From positions 1-64,000 of IMG/VR virus record IMGVR_UViG_3300033143_003083: a stretch of DNA of 64,000 nt, one strand, 5' to 3'. The notes beneath the pieces were generated by a model. It was not told the origin of the DNA and searched no databases. It worked only from the letters and a program-made list of their open reading frames with translations. A program made the position numbers and the translations under genes. Position 1 is the stretch's first letter. Every line of letters starts with the position of its first letter. This DNA is from a virus. Shown piece by piece: positions 16,822-24,788 of the stretch.

Positions 16822-17193
16822 TTAATCGACTGCTTCCAGTACTTCTATGTTCCAGAAGCGACACCCATGTAAGTCCCTGTCAAGCATCACAGCACCCTCA
16901 CCATAATCTTTTATGTATGACACTATATGTGCAGTACGATGGTTGTCACGACCTTCAGGACAGCTATGGTTTAATTTAGACGGTGGTTGATTTAACTTAA
17001 CCTTTGTTCCCACTGGGGTACGTTTAGCTCTTTCTGCCAGTTCCGCAATTTCAATTGCATAATTCAAAGCCCATCGTAACTTTTTAGCTTCCTTAATGGA
17101 AACTCTAGTCTGAGAATTACCCCTGCTGAGAAGAATAGGTTTGTCAGGTCTGCTTTCTCGTGGTTTATGCTTTGCTGTGAATTCTTCTGGCAT
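16822..17193 (-). CDS. Hypothetical protein, 123 aa
   Basis: Starts MPEEFTAKHKPRES behind TTAGGAG. Basic N-terminal third, a helix RWALNYAIEIAELAERAKR around residues 41-59, and a C-terminal beta/aromatic part ending CRFWNIEVLEAVD. A lone CPEG and other cysteines do not form an obvious zinc site. Not recognised. It lies just downstream of tRNA-Cys in the same direction. Confidence 0.55.
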   Translation of the reverse strand: MPEEFTAKHKPRESRPDKPILLSRGNSQTRVSIKEAKKLRWALNYAIEIAELAERAKRTPVGTKVKLNQPPSKLNHSCPEGRDNHRTAHIVSYIKDYGEGAVMLDRDLHGCRFWNIEVLEAVD

Positions 17194-17209
17194 CAGATTA
17201 CTCCTAAGT

Positions 17210-17284
17210 TGGAAGGTGTGGGGGGATTCGAACCCCCATGCAACGGATTTGCAATCCGCGACCTAGCCGTTCGGTCACACACCT
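17210..17284 (-). tRNA. tRNA-Cys (GCA)
   Basis: Full cloverleaf of 75 nt with encoded CCA: 7-bp acceptor AGGTGTG/CACACCT, anticodon loop TTGCAAA giving anticodon GCA, T-arm GGGGG-TTCGAAT-CCCCC, and discriminator U73, which is the usual identity base for tRNA-Cys. Its 5' end overlaps the stop of the upstream membrane-protein gene by 2 nt, so it is probably cut out of a longer transcript. Confidence 0.95.
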
Positions 17285-17474
17285 ATAATTTTATAATAAT
17301 TAGTAACATAATAAAAAATGACATTCCGAATATTAATGATCCAATCATTGCTAATGTTGTCATACTATTATCATTTTTGATTAGTTTGTATACTACCGCA
17401 AGTCCAATTCCATAGACAGTACCACTGAATAATCCAGCTAATACCATTGATTGAAATATTATTAATAAAATCAT
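17283..17474 (-). CDS. Small membrane protein, two TM helices
   Basis: 63 residues from the ATG at 17474 (MILLIIFQSM), chosen because GGAG lies 7 nt upstream; the longer frame would need a TTG. Hydrophobic segments at about 1-26 and 38-61 with a short charged loop KLIKNDNS. Stop TAG overlaps the tRNA-Cys 5' end. Function unknown. Confidence 0.6.
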   Translation of the reverse strand: MILLIIFQSMVLAGLFSGTVYGIGLAVVYKLIKNDNSMTTLAMIGSLIFGMSFFIMLLIIIKL

Positions 17475-17489
17475 ACTATTCTCCAATAA

Positions 17490-17840
17490 TTATAATAATT
17501 TAGCAATACTGTCAGAGAACACTTTCATTGCTTTCAATACAACATCACGTTCTTCTTCGTCTGGCATTGCTGCTGTTGGGTCTTCCATGAATTCACGCAC
17601 ACCCTGTGCAATTGTAGTCAGTGGTGAATCGAATAATGATTTTGTCTCAGCAGCACTTATTGCTTCATTGAAGCATTTAACGCGGGTAGCTGCCACACTT
17701 AATTTATGATGCACTTCAGGTAAATTATCAGTCCAATTACCCGTTACGTGTGATGCTGCATCTTGTACTTTAATAACAAGAGCATCACGTTCAGCAGCAG
17801 CCTCATTACGCATTTTTGTAAGCAAAGTTAAAGTTGTCAT
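17490..17840 (-). CDS. Helical small protein, first gene after an early promoter
   Basis: 116 residues, MTTLTLLTKMRNEAAAERDA start behind GGGAGAA. Predicted mostly alpha-helical with possible coiled coil at 8-30 and 47-65. Encoded directly downstream of the consensus sigma70 promoter at 17867-17895, so likely expressed immediately after infection. Not recognised. Confidence 0.6.
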   Translation of the reverse strand: MTTLTLLTKMRNEAAAERDALVIKVQDAASHVTGNWTDNLPEVHHKLSVAATRVKCFNEAISAAETKSLFDSPLTTIAQGVREFMEDPTAAMPDEEERDVVLKAMKVFSDSIAKLL

Positions 17841-17866
17841 ATTTGTTCTCCCAGTTGATGAAGGGA

Positions 17867-17895
17867 ATTATAGATTGAAAACTTCCCTGTGTCAA
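17867..17895 (-). promoter_or_regulatory. Early sigma70-type promoter
   Basis: Minus strand: TTGACA, 17-nt spacer, TATAAT, both hexamers perfect. The spacer end shares TTTTCAATC with the promoters at 28358 and 35306. It drives the leftward operon beginning at 17840. Confidence 0.85.
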
Positions 17896-17918
17896 ATCTT
17901 ATTTCAATTGATATTAAC

Positions 17919-17924
17919 TAAATA
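17919..17924 (+). promoter_or_regulatory. Late box TAAATA, 5 nt before ATG
   Basis: Plus strand ACTAAATACCACTATG: the box ends 5 nt before the ATG at 17930 and no Shine-Dalgarno is present, implying a leaderless late mRNA for cargo operon 2. Confidence 0.45.
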
Positions 17925-17929
17925 CCACT

Positions 17930-18640
17930 ATGAATTTACTACAATTATTCGAAAATGTCCAAAATGTCAATCTGGATCAGCTATACCGGAAATTTAACCA
18001 GAAATACTTCAATGGTCAGTTACCAGTGGTCAAAACAAAATGGTCTAATAAGCGTAGGTCAATGGGGGCAGTAGTTGCCAACAGAGTCAAAGCAACTGGG
18101 GTAATATCAATCAAACATCTGGAAATTTCCAAGCATCTTGATATTGACGAAGAAAAATTGAGTGCATTAATGTTACATGAAATGATTCATGTGTATGTGT
18201 TATTCGTATTACAACTGAGTGAACGTAGTGGGGGTCACGGTACAGAGTTCCATAAGAAACGGGGAGAACTTAATCGTAAGACTCCATTTGTGATTCCTGC
18301 ATCTGAAGATTATAATGAGTTTGAGGTATCACCCCATATAAAAATTAAACCTACTGTGATCATTCTCAGAACAGGTAGTGGTGGTACATGGGTACATGCC
18401 ATATCAGAAAAAGGATTCCAGAAAGATTTCGAAAAGATTATTGGACGATTTGTTCAAGAACATGAATATGAAGTTTTTGTGTCTGCTGCAAGTAATATTA
18501 CTAAGATACCTGTTGCACGTGTGCTCACAAAAAAAGGTATGCCGTATTATAGAATGAATGATAAAGAAATACAGTTAATCAGGGACGGTATGACCAAGAT
18601 GATTGTTAAAATAGACAAGAACGGAAATATATCATCATGA
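17930..18640 (+). CDS. Capsid-targeted SprT-like zinc metalloprotease
   Basis: 236 residues beginning MNLLQLFENV. Residues 17-35 (LYRKFNQKYFNGQLPVVK) match the SprT-type N-terminal entry. LMLHEMIHVYV (about 82-92) is the HExxH zinc motif, and GGHGTEFHKK about 20 residues later supplies the third zinc ligand, as in SprT/Spartan proteases. The C-terminal 90 residues are beta-rich and unassigned. The targeting-like N-terminus suggests packaging and injection. First gene of the second cargo operon. Confidence 0.7.
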   Translation: MNLLQLFENVQNVNLDQLYRKFNQKYFNGQLPVVKTKWSNKRRSMGAVVANRVKATGVISIKHLEISKHLDIDEEKLSALMLHEMIHVYVLFVLQLSERSGGHGTEFHKKRGELNRKTPFVIPASEDYNEFEVSPHIKIKPTVIILRTGSGGTWVHAISEKGFQKDFEKIIGRFVQEHEYEVFVSAASNITKIPVARVLTKKGMPYYRMNDKEIQLIRDGMTKMIVKIDKNGNISS

Positions 18641-19032
18641 AACTTAGTCATATAAAACAACCGGATCTGTTCGGTATTCAGACAAAACCTATGTCAATAG
18701 TAGGGGTATATGACCGGATGATCCTGAGAGTCATCGAACCAACGAATAAGAGCGCATTTAAGCAAGATTGCACATGTCATAAGCTGAGTATCAACTATAT
18801 CGTTAAACACGCCAAACCTTCTGACAGACTCGTTATGGTGGGGGTAGGTAATACTGTTACTCATAGCTTCGTGGTAAATATAAGTGGGAAGATAATTGCT
18901 GATACTAATATAAGTAATGATCCGACTTATGATGGAAAGACTTATACAGTGGGTAAGGATAAGTTTAAGCACATGTGGAATAAAACAGCACGTGATATCG
19001 CCAGAGATATTAAAGAGATATTAGTTAAATGA
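18637..19032 (+). CDS. Capsid-operon protein, unknown (possible Cys/His hydrolase)
   Basis: 131 residues starting MKLSHIKQPDLFG, a divergent form of the shared N-terminus. CTCHKLSINYIVKHA (about 46-60) followed by THSFVVNISGKIIADTN (about 76-92) gives a Cys, then His, then Asp order compatible with a papain- or transglutaminase-like fold, but the match is weak. ATGA overlaps on both sides. Confidence 0.4.
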   Translation: MKLSHIKQPDLFGIQTKPMSIVGVYDRMILRVIEPTNKSAFKQDCTCHKLSINYIVKHAKPSDRLVMVGVGNTVTHSFVVNISGKIIADTNISNDPTYDGKTYTVGKDKFKHMWNKTARDIARDIKEILVK

Positions 19033-19448
19033 AGTTAGAACAATTATTAGAAAGTGCAAGTAAAAATATGATTAAGGCTGCGGCAAACGTCACTGAAAAA
19101 TTATTAAAGATTGGTGGTGAGCGTGTTGTCAGGCCAGAAGAAGATGAAGACATCGTATTAATGTCCCAGAAAGGAAAGTTGTGGAAGCATAAGGCAACTA
19201 AATTGGATGGTGTACCATATAACGACTGCCACCGTGTTACCGCAAATGTATGTCAGGTAAATAAAAGATTTAGCGCAATAACGGGTTTTGCATTATCAAA
19301 GGATGGGTTATGGAGGCCACATTCTTTTATGTTTGATACTGTTGATAAATCAATACTAGAACCTACTCCAATCATACGTGTTAAATATTGGGGGGTCTTA
19401 ATGAGTGGTAAAGATGCTGAACGATTTATAAAGAGTAACGCCAGATGA
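19029..19448 (+). CDS. Capsid-targeted unknown, conserved CHR...HSF motif
   Basis: 139 residues, MKLEQLLESASKN start with an E-S cleavage-like bond. Body: NDCHRVTANVC (about 64-74), GFALSKDGLWRPHSFMFD (about 85-102), then EPTPIIRVKYWGV (about 110-122). The C-H-...-H-D arrangement with a terminal Tyr-Trp/Phe-Gly strand recalls papain-like amidases of unknown substrate seen in bacteria and phages. No specific function claimed. Confidence 0.45.
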   Translation: MKLEQLLESASKNMIKAAANVTEKLLKIGGERVVRPEEDEDIVLMSQKGKLWKHKATKLDGVPYNDCHRVTANVCQVNKRFSAITGFALSKDGLWRPHSFMFDTVDKSILEPTPIIRVKYWGVLMSGKDAERFIKSNAR

Positions 19449-19765
19449 AGTTAGAACAATTATTTGAATCCCGCCAGAAACAATACGGCAGACCATTACC
19501 GGAAACTGGATATCAATATAAGAAGGTAGAAATTTTCAGAGCACTTGATGCTAATGAAGATTACTTCCTGCCAGAAGATTATGTGACCCGTCTGAAGAAG
19601 TTTGCAGTGGGTCATGCTGATCATAACGTTGTTGTACTGGAAACCCCTCAGAAAGTTATCAGGGCAATTGTGAATGCGTCTGATGTATATGAAGCAACGA
19701 ATGCAGGTGAATACTTTTATGATGGTAAGAAAGTAAAGGGACGAGTAATTTATGAAACTGATTAA
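19445..19765 (+). CDS. Capsid-targeted ART-fold-like small protein
   Basis: 106 residues starting MKLEQLFES. The segment VEIFRALDA (about 28-36), PEDYVTRLKKFAVGHAD (about 43-59), VIRAIVNASDVYEATNAGE (about 71-89) and YFYDGKKVKG follows the order of small ADP-ribosyltransferase-like domains found at the ends of phage head-associated proteins. The catalytic Glu is not certain. It overlaps the next gene by 14 nt. Confidence 0.4.
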   Translation: MKLEQLFESRQKQYGRPLPETGYQYKKVEIFRALDANEDYFLPEDYVTRLKKFAVGHADHNVVVLETPQKVIRAIVNASDVYEATNAGEYFYDGKKVKGRVIYETD

Positions 19766-20363
19766 CCTATTCGAAAGTGCAAGTAAAAATCGTGACATGA
19801 TTGTAATTGATGTACAACCATTCTATCACAACCATCACAAACATATCGTCCCAAGATTAATCGAACATGTGAATCAGATGACAGGTGATGTCTTATGGTT
19901 TCATAATGGTTGTAATGTGGGGATTGAAGATACGGTACATGAACAAAAAATGTACCTGCTTGAAAATGGAATGGACGAAGATAGATTAGACGAAATAACA
20001 TTTGTAGAAAAAGATTATGCATTTTTCAGAGGTTGGATGGATAATGGTATTGATGAAGATATTATTATTGCTGCTGGTAAATACATGTACAAGAATCGTA
20101 TTAATGACAGTCGTGATTTGGAAGTAGAAGATTTTGTGAAATTCTTACCCAGACCCGAACGTGATACATTCACAGACGAAGATGAATTATATAAAAATGA
20201 AGATGCATTACATTGGCCTGACATTGATATTAATAAATTGAAAAGATACAACAACGCTTACTTAGTAGGTGGTGGCAGGGATGAATGTCTTGAAGAAATG
20301 AGATTACTTCTGGAAATGGTTGGGATGAAGTACAAATTATTAAATGAGTTTATATACGGATGA
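19752..20363 (+). CDS. Capsid-targeted isochorismatase-like hydrolase
   Basis: 203 residues, MKLINLFESASKN start (the ESASKN tail is shared with the gene at 19029). MIVIDVQPF (Asp near residue 20), EITFVEKDYAFFRGW (Lys near 83) and YLVGGGRDECLEEM (Cys near 182) reproduce the Asp-Lys-Cys order of cysteine hydrolases of the isochorismatase/nicotinamidase superfamily. Substrate unknown. NAD-related compounds would be an attractive target beside ADP-ribosyltransferase-like cargo, but this is inference. Confidence 0.5.
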   Translation: MKLINLFESASKNRDMIVIDVQPFYHNHHKHIVPRLIEHVNQMTGDVLWFHNGCNVGIEDTVHEQKMYLLENGMDEDRLDEITFVEKDYAFFRGWMDNGIDEDIIIAAGKYMYKNRINDSRDLEVEDFVKFLPRPERDTFTDEDELYKNEDALHWPDIDINKLKRYNNAYLVGGGRDECLEEMRLLLEMVGMKYKLLNEFIYG

Positions 20364-21964
20364 AGTTAATACAATTATTAGAGCAACTTGAATGGTTATT
20401 TGAAAATCGTAAGATTGAACTGATTGCCAAGAAGCAAGGCCAGAAGATTATGAAAGCGCATGGACGTGATCGTACTCATGATCAGCGACTTATTGATTCT
20501 ATCTTTGGTATGACTCCCATTGTACATCGTGGTGGGGCGAAAGGTGGTGATGAATTAGTACAAGACAGTGCCAAGAAAATTATTGAATTCTTCCAAACTA
20601 AAATTCATAAGAAGTATGTCCAATGGATTGCCAACCGTTACATGAACCGAGAATTCCAATTGGAAGATTGGAAAACTATTAAGGACAACCTGAAAGATTT
20701 CGACCGTATTAAAAATAAATTATCTGTTAAAGATATCAATCAATACGACTCTATGGTTGCCTTGGATAACGCCATTGATTCCCTGAAAGATAAAGATGTC
20801 AGATCCAACAAACAAAAAGATAAAGAAGAACGTGCTCAATTATTCAAAGATAAAGAAGCTATCCTTTTCTATAAAGATTCTGATATTAAGATTGAGATAC
20901 CCAAGACTGAAGAAGCTGCATGTGTTCTGGGTAAGGGTACTCGCTGGTGTACATCAGCACGTAATCATAATCAGTTCGCCAATTATAACAGAGAGGGTGA
21001 TCTATATATCATCACCACCAAAGACGGCAAGAAGTTCCAATTCCATTTACATACTAAGCAGTTCATGGATGAAGCAGACCACGAAATTAAGATGACTGAA
21101 GTACTTGAAGAATATCCTTCAATCCTTAAAGCAATACCAAAACTTGTTGACAGTTTGTCTATGTTCGACAGGGCAAATATAAATGATATGAGTCAGAATG
21201 AAGTTGAAGGTATGATTAAGGAATGGATTGATGACGGATTACACCAGATTGATATGCATGATGATACCACTGTAGTCATTGAATCATACCAAGACTTAGA
21301 TAAATTCTTTCGCCAATATGATTTCATGGAATTGTCCAGTATGCTTTATTACATAGATGACCCAAGTACGTTAGAAGAAGAAATGGATACTGACAAAGCT
21401 AGAATGGACATTTCGAAATATCTTAATCAATCTATTATTGATTTGATACATGACCGATTATTAGATCAACCTCAACATGAATTATTTGATATTAACACCA
21501 ATGACAAGGTATTCAATGCATTAAACAATTATACAACACTATCAAGACAGATCCTGAATGAAATTGTTGAAAATATGACTGAGGAATCAGCAGAAGCAAT
21601 GGAAAAATATCTTAAGGATGGTATGGAAGGTGAAGGATTCGATCATGGTGTCATGGGATTCTTATTTGATACTGAACGTTCCCACTCAAGCGGATATTTA
21701 CTTGTAACTGACGAGGCCAGAAATTTTTACGACAGTACTTATTCGATGTCAATGGAGTTATACGAACTTGCAACTAACTTAACTGAAACTGGATGGGATG
21801 ATATATCAGATGATGAATTTGAACATGAAATGAGAAGATTCTTCGGTGAAGAATTTGACCATAACCCAGATTTAAAATCCCCAAGTGATTTCTATCATAC
21901 TCAGAACATGGATAATCTTGAAAATAGAATAGAAAGGGTTATGAAAGAGTGGAAAGGGTTATGA
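20360..21964 (+). CDS. Capsid-targeted candidate cargo, WCTS-family paralogue 2
   Basis: 534 residues, MKLIQLLEQLEWLFENRK start. Shares with the 505-residue protein at 10727 the segments KIELIAKKQGxKI, IHKKYVQWxANRY, VRSNxQKxKxER and LGKGTRWCTSARxHN with following GDLYI. The C-terminal half (from about residue 270) is acidic and unrelated in sequence. The duplication probably predates separation of the two cargo operons. Function unknown. Confidence 0.6.
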   Translation: MKLIQLLEQLEWLFENRKIELIAKKQGQKIMKAHGRDRTHDQRLIDSIFGMTPIVHRGGAKGGDELVQDSAKKIIEFFQTKIHKKYVQWIANRYMNREFQLEDWKTIKDNLKDFDRIKNKLSVKDINQYDSMVALDNAIDSLKDKDVRSNKQKDKEERAQLFKDKEAILFYKDSDIKIEIPKTEEAACVLGKGTRWCTSARNHNQFANYNREGDLYIITTKDGKKFQFHLHTKQFMDEADHEIKMTEVLEEYPSILKAIPKLVDSLSMFDRANINDMSQNEVEGMIKEWIDDGLHQIDMHDDTTVVIESYQDLDKFFRQYDFMELSSMLYYIDDPSTLEEEMDTDKARMDISKYLNQSIIDLIHDRLLDQPQHELFDINTNDKVFNALNNYTTLSRQILNEIVENMTEESAEAMEKYLKDGMEGEGFDHGVMGFLFDTERSHSSGYLLVTDEARNFYDSTYSMSMELYELATNLTETGWDDISDDEFEHEMRRFFGEEFDHNPDLKSPSDFYHTQNMDNLENRIERVMKEWKGL

Positions 21965-22437
21965 AATTATCCCAATTCTTACAAGAAGCTATAAGAAATC
22001 GTACCCTAATCAAAGGACAGCCCCTCTCAGGCGATTACTCCCATTACATACGTAGTATTACCGAGTTAAAAGACCTTCTTAAAGAGCATTACGGCAATTC
22101 TAAGATGACTTTAGACAATATTATCAAACTTTATGCTGAACATGACATGAAACTCACTGATAATTTGCTTGAATTTGAGTTTACCGTTAAGGAACTTGAT
22201 AAGTACAAGGAATGGAAGCGTACCAGAAACGATTCTAACCTTTCCACTGACGAATGGGATGAAATGAAAGCGGATATTAAGAAAAACGGTATACGGGATT
22301 ACGGTGTGCTTGGTATGTATCAGAAAAGGAACGGTGATGTCCTTACTTATATCGGTGAAGGTAATCACAGGTTGGCAATCGCAAAAGAACTTGGCATTAA
22401 GAAGATGAAAATGCGTCTTTTTTACGGGAAAGCCTAA
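21961..22437 (+). CDS. Capsid-targeted ParB/Srx-like domain protein
   Basis: 158 residues from the ATG at 21961 (MKLSQFLQEAIRN; L-Q-E before A fits the protease-site pattern). An in-frame ATG four codons upstream lies inside the previous gene. The C-terminal part has a KKNGIRDYGVLGMY strand-turn and YIGEGNHRLAIAKELGI, the GxGxHR motif of ParB/Srx-type nucleotide-binding domains. Possible nuclease or CTP/ATP-binding role; no second domain visible. Confidence 0.55.
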   Translation: MKLSQFLQEAIRNRTLIKGQPLSGDYSHYIRSITELKDLLKEHYGNSKMTLDNIIKLYAEHDMKLTDNLLEFEFTVKELDKYKEWKRTRNDSNLSTDEWDEMKADIKKNGIRDYGVLGMYQKRNGDVLTYIGEGNHRLAIAKELGIKKMKMRLFYGKA

Positions 22438-22788
22438 ATGAAACTTGATGAACTGTTTGCATGTCATGAAGAAGTCTTACTGGAAGGTAAGATTGAACGA
22501 ATAATTGAAAAACATCAGGTGGCAATCCTTAAAGCGTTCAGTAAAGAGTCACCGGATGTCGTTGGCAATGTAAATCATATAATGAATGAATTTAAAGAGA
22601 CACATCCAAAATATATCCAATGGATCACCAATCGTTACATCAAAGGTGAGTTCATAATGGAAAATTTACCTGAACTTAAGATGAAATTAGAAGAATTTGA
22701 TAAAATTAAAGACAAACTTCAGTCTAATGAGAAGGATATCAACCGTCACAAAACATTAGAGTCGTTTTATAAGGTTATCACAGGGTAA
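22438..22788 (+). CDS. Capsid-targeted truncated paralogue of the WCTS family
   Basis: 116 residues: MKLDELFACHEEVLLEGKIE start, then HPKYIQWITNRYIKGEF and LEEFDKIKDKL, aligning with roughly the first 150 residues of the proteins at 10727 and 20360. The GTRWCT domain and acidic half are absent. Last gene of the operon; its 3' end overlaps the convergent gene at 22778 by 11 bp, so the tail may have been lost by recombination there. Confidence 0.6.
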   Translation: MKLDELFACHEEVLLEGKIERIIEKHQVAILKAFSKESPDVVGNVNHIMNEFKETHPKYIQWITNRYIKGEFIMENLPELKMKLEEFDKIKDKLQSNEKDINRHKTLESFYKVITG

Positions 22789-23029
22789 TCAATACCGTCT
22801 TATGGTTATCTGGTAATTTATCATCAATAAAGGGTAAGTATTCACCACTCAATCTATATTTCCCTCCCCTCCACAGAATTTTACCAGTTTCATTATTCCT
22901 TTTGGTTAATATTACGTCTGTGCCAAACACAATTTCACCGTCAAACTCAACTGCAACATATCGTACACCAGTAAGATCAACATCCATTAAGTAAAACCAT
23001 ATCATTTCTATGAATTCATCGTCAGTCAT
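22778..23029 (-). CDS. Family D small protein
   Basis: 83 residues: MTDDEFIEMIWFYLMDVDL start, GVRYVAVEFDGEIV, a central beta/loop with an ILWRGG element, and a terminal hydrophobic TVLITL. Same plan as the next three genes upstream. Function unknown. Confidence 0.6.
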   Translation of the reverse strand: MTDDEFIEMIWFYLMDVDLTGVRYVAVEFDGEIVFGTDVILTKRNNETGKILWRGGKYRLSGEYLPFIDDKLPDNHKTVLITL

Positions 23030-23307
23030 AATTTTATCATCACATTCTTATAATTTGGGGGGGTGTCATCTGGTGATCTGGTGAGATACGTACCAGTAAG
23101 AACCGATTCTGCATCATTTGAACGCCAAATGAAATGATGAGTGTTCTTATTATAACTGTTTGTCGTATTATGAATACCTCTTACTAATCTGTCACCATGT
23201 GATACTACAATCTCACCATCAAAATCTACTGCAAGATACTTTGCACCAGTTAAGTTGTAGTCAATTAGTTTGAATAATATTAATTGTTCGAAATCATCAT
23301 CAGTCAT
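23026..23307 (-). CDS. Family D small protein
   Basis: 93 residues: MTDDDFEQLILFKLIDYNL, GAKYLAVDFDGEIVV, IWRSND in the middle, terminal NVMIKL. ATGA junctions on both sides. Closest to the gene at 22778. Confidence 0.6.
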   Translation of the reverse strand: MTDDDFEQLILFKLIDYNLTGAKYLAVDFDGEIVVSHGDRLVRGIHNTTNSYNKNTHHFIWRSNDAESVLTGTYLTRSPDDTPPNYKNVMIKL

Positions 23308-23579
23308 AATTTTATTAGCGTATCTTTCCAGTTAAGTGGTCTGGTCATTGTTGTTATCAATTGAAAGTTTGCTGCTGATGTCAACGCATCAGCTACTTCT
23401 TCTGCTGGCGTCCATTGACTTCTGAATGAGTTATTTTTTAGTTTTTGATTAATAGGTTCTAATCCGTACACATACAAATTACCATCACTATCAACCGCAG
23501 CATAATTAAACCTGTCGATGTTATAATCACATAACAACAGATGAAATTTCATTAACTCTTTGTATTCAATGGTTGTCAT
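23304..23579 (-). CDS. Family D small protein
   Basis: 91 residues: MTTIEYKELMKFHLLLCDYN, FNYAAVDSDGNLYVYGLEP, then WTPAEEV and terminal LNWKDTLIKL. Subgroup with the genes at 24516, 25048 and 27613, which share MKFHLL and the WKxTLIKL-type end. Confidence 0.6.
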   Translation of the reverse strand: MTTIEYKELMKFHLLLCDYNIDRFNYAAVDSDGNLYVYGLEPINQKLKNNSFRSQWTPAEEVADALTSAANFQLITTMTRPLNWKDTLIKL

Positions 23580-23839
23580 AATTTAAAAAGCATTTCAGCG
23601 TAATTATCCATAACCGGATTCAAATATACATCAGTACAAAAAGGAATCATATGATCCGGTGGTGGTTTCCCACCCCAAACCTTCTGACCGTTAGGGGGAA
23701 TTGTGTTATCTTCAATTGTCATCAGATAACTACTTGTCACAATCTCACCATCATAATCAATACCAATGTATTTCACATTAGTTAAATCATAATCTATTAA
23801 CTTATACATGATAAGTTCAAACCAATCATCCTTAGTCAT
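23576..23839 (-). CDS. Family D small protein
   Basis: 87 residues: MTKDDWFELIMYKLIDYDL, VKYIGIDYDGEIV, KVWGGK in the middle, terminal YAEMLFKL. Function unknown. Confidence 0.6.
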   Translation of the reverse strand: MTKDDWFELIMYKLIDYDLTNVKYIGIDYDGEIVTSSYLMTIEDNTIPPNGQKVWGGKPPPDHMIPFCTDVYLNPVMDNYAEMLFKL

Positions 23840-23840
23840 T

Positions 23841-24098
23841 CTATAATTTCCTGAACTTCAGCATTTCTATACCTGCCTCGGTTATATAAATTTCAGCGTA
23901 TTTCTGTGTGACTACATTAGGTACTAATTCCTTGCCACCAAACACATGATCAAGAATTATCCATCCTAATTCATCCCATTCTTCCATGTACTCAGTATAA
24001 GTAAGAACAATCTTAGTGGTATGTGCAGGAGCATGGTAATAATGAATGACATGACGTGTCCTCAGATAAAATTCGTCTAATGAAGTAATCATTTTCAT
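23841..24098 (-). CDS. Family H small protein
   Basis: 85 residues. N-terminal helices, then WDELGWIIL and YITEAGIEMLKFRKL. The G-W-I strand followed by an ITExG turn and final helix resembles a winged-helix wing. It could be a small regulator, but DNA binding is not shown. Confidence 0.6.
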   Translation of the reverse strand: MKMITSLDEFYLRTRHVIHYYHAPAHTTKIVLTYTEYMEEWDELGWIILDHVFGGKELVPNVVTQKYAEIYITEAGIEMLKFRKL

Positions 24099-24295
24099 AA
24101 TTCCCTGAATTCCAATACTGTCATACCCAGTTCAGTAATAGAATAAGTTTTTTCTTGGTTGTCAATAAATTCGATATAACCTAAACTCATATATGCCTTA
24201 TACAATGGAGTATCAAAGTATACAAATTTTACGTAAGATGAATTGAGTGAATGCATCCTACCAAACCATTCATCTATTGGTGTTGCCCTACTCAT
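24095..24295 (-). CDS. Family H small protein
   Basis: 66 residues, the shortest of the family: MSRATPIDEWF start, SLGYIEFID, YSITELGMTVLEFREL end. ATGA junctions on both sides. Confidence 0.6.
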   Translation of the reverse strand: MSRATPIDEWFGRMHSLNSSYVKFVYFDTPLYKAYMSLGYIEFIDNQEKTYSITELGMTVLEFREL

Positions 24296-24519
24296 AATTC
24301 ATCGAACGCCAATACGTCCAATCCAGTTTCTGTTATCTGTATATGATAAGCATCCCTACCATATATCGTTTTAAATGGGTTCGAAGCAACAATCCATCCT
24401 AATTCAACCCATGTTGGTATATCAACCGCAGCACAATTAAACTTACATTCAATTCTGCTTTTGGCTATTCTGTTTTCTCTGAATAAGAAACAGAATGTTT
24501 GTAAGTATTTTGAATTCAT
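24292..24519 (-). CDS. Family H small protein
   Basis: 75 residues: MNSKYLQTFCFLFRE start, WVELGWIVASNPF, IQITETGLDVLAFDEL end. Function unknown. Confidence 0.6.
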   Translation of the reverse strand: MNSKYLQTFCFLFRENRIAKSRIECKFNCAAVDIPTWVELGWIVASNPFKTIYGRDAYHIQITETGLDVLAFDEL

Positions 24520-24788
24520 AATTTTATTAATGTCTTAGTCCAATCTTCTGGGTCAAGCATCCATATTATAAATTTATAATTGGAAGATGACCATGCTTCT
24601 TTAGTTTCTTCTAATGGTGTCCATCCAGATGGGTGTGTCAGGGGGTCATATTGGTAAATACGTGGTTCAAACTCATAGGTATGCAAAGCACCACCTTCAT
24701 CAACCGCAGCATAATTCATACCAATTAAATTTTCATCACATAACAACAGATGGAATTTCATTAACTCTTTGTATTCATCAAGATTCAT
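24516..24788 (-). CDS. Family D small protein
   Basis: 90 residues: MNLDEYKELMKFHLLLCDENL, MNYAAVDEGGALHTYEFEP, WTPLEET, terminal DWTKTLIKL. Very close in plan to the gene at 23304. Confidence 0.6.
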   Translation of the reverse strand: MNLDEYKELMKFHLLLCDENLIGMNYAAVDEGGALHTYEFEPRIYQYDPLTHPSGWTPLEETKEAWSSSNYKFIIWMLDPEDWTKTLIKL

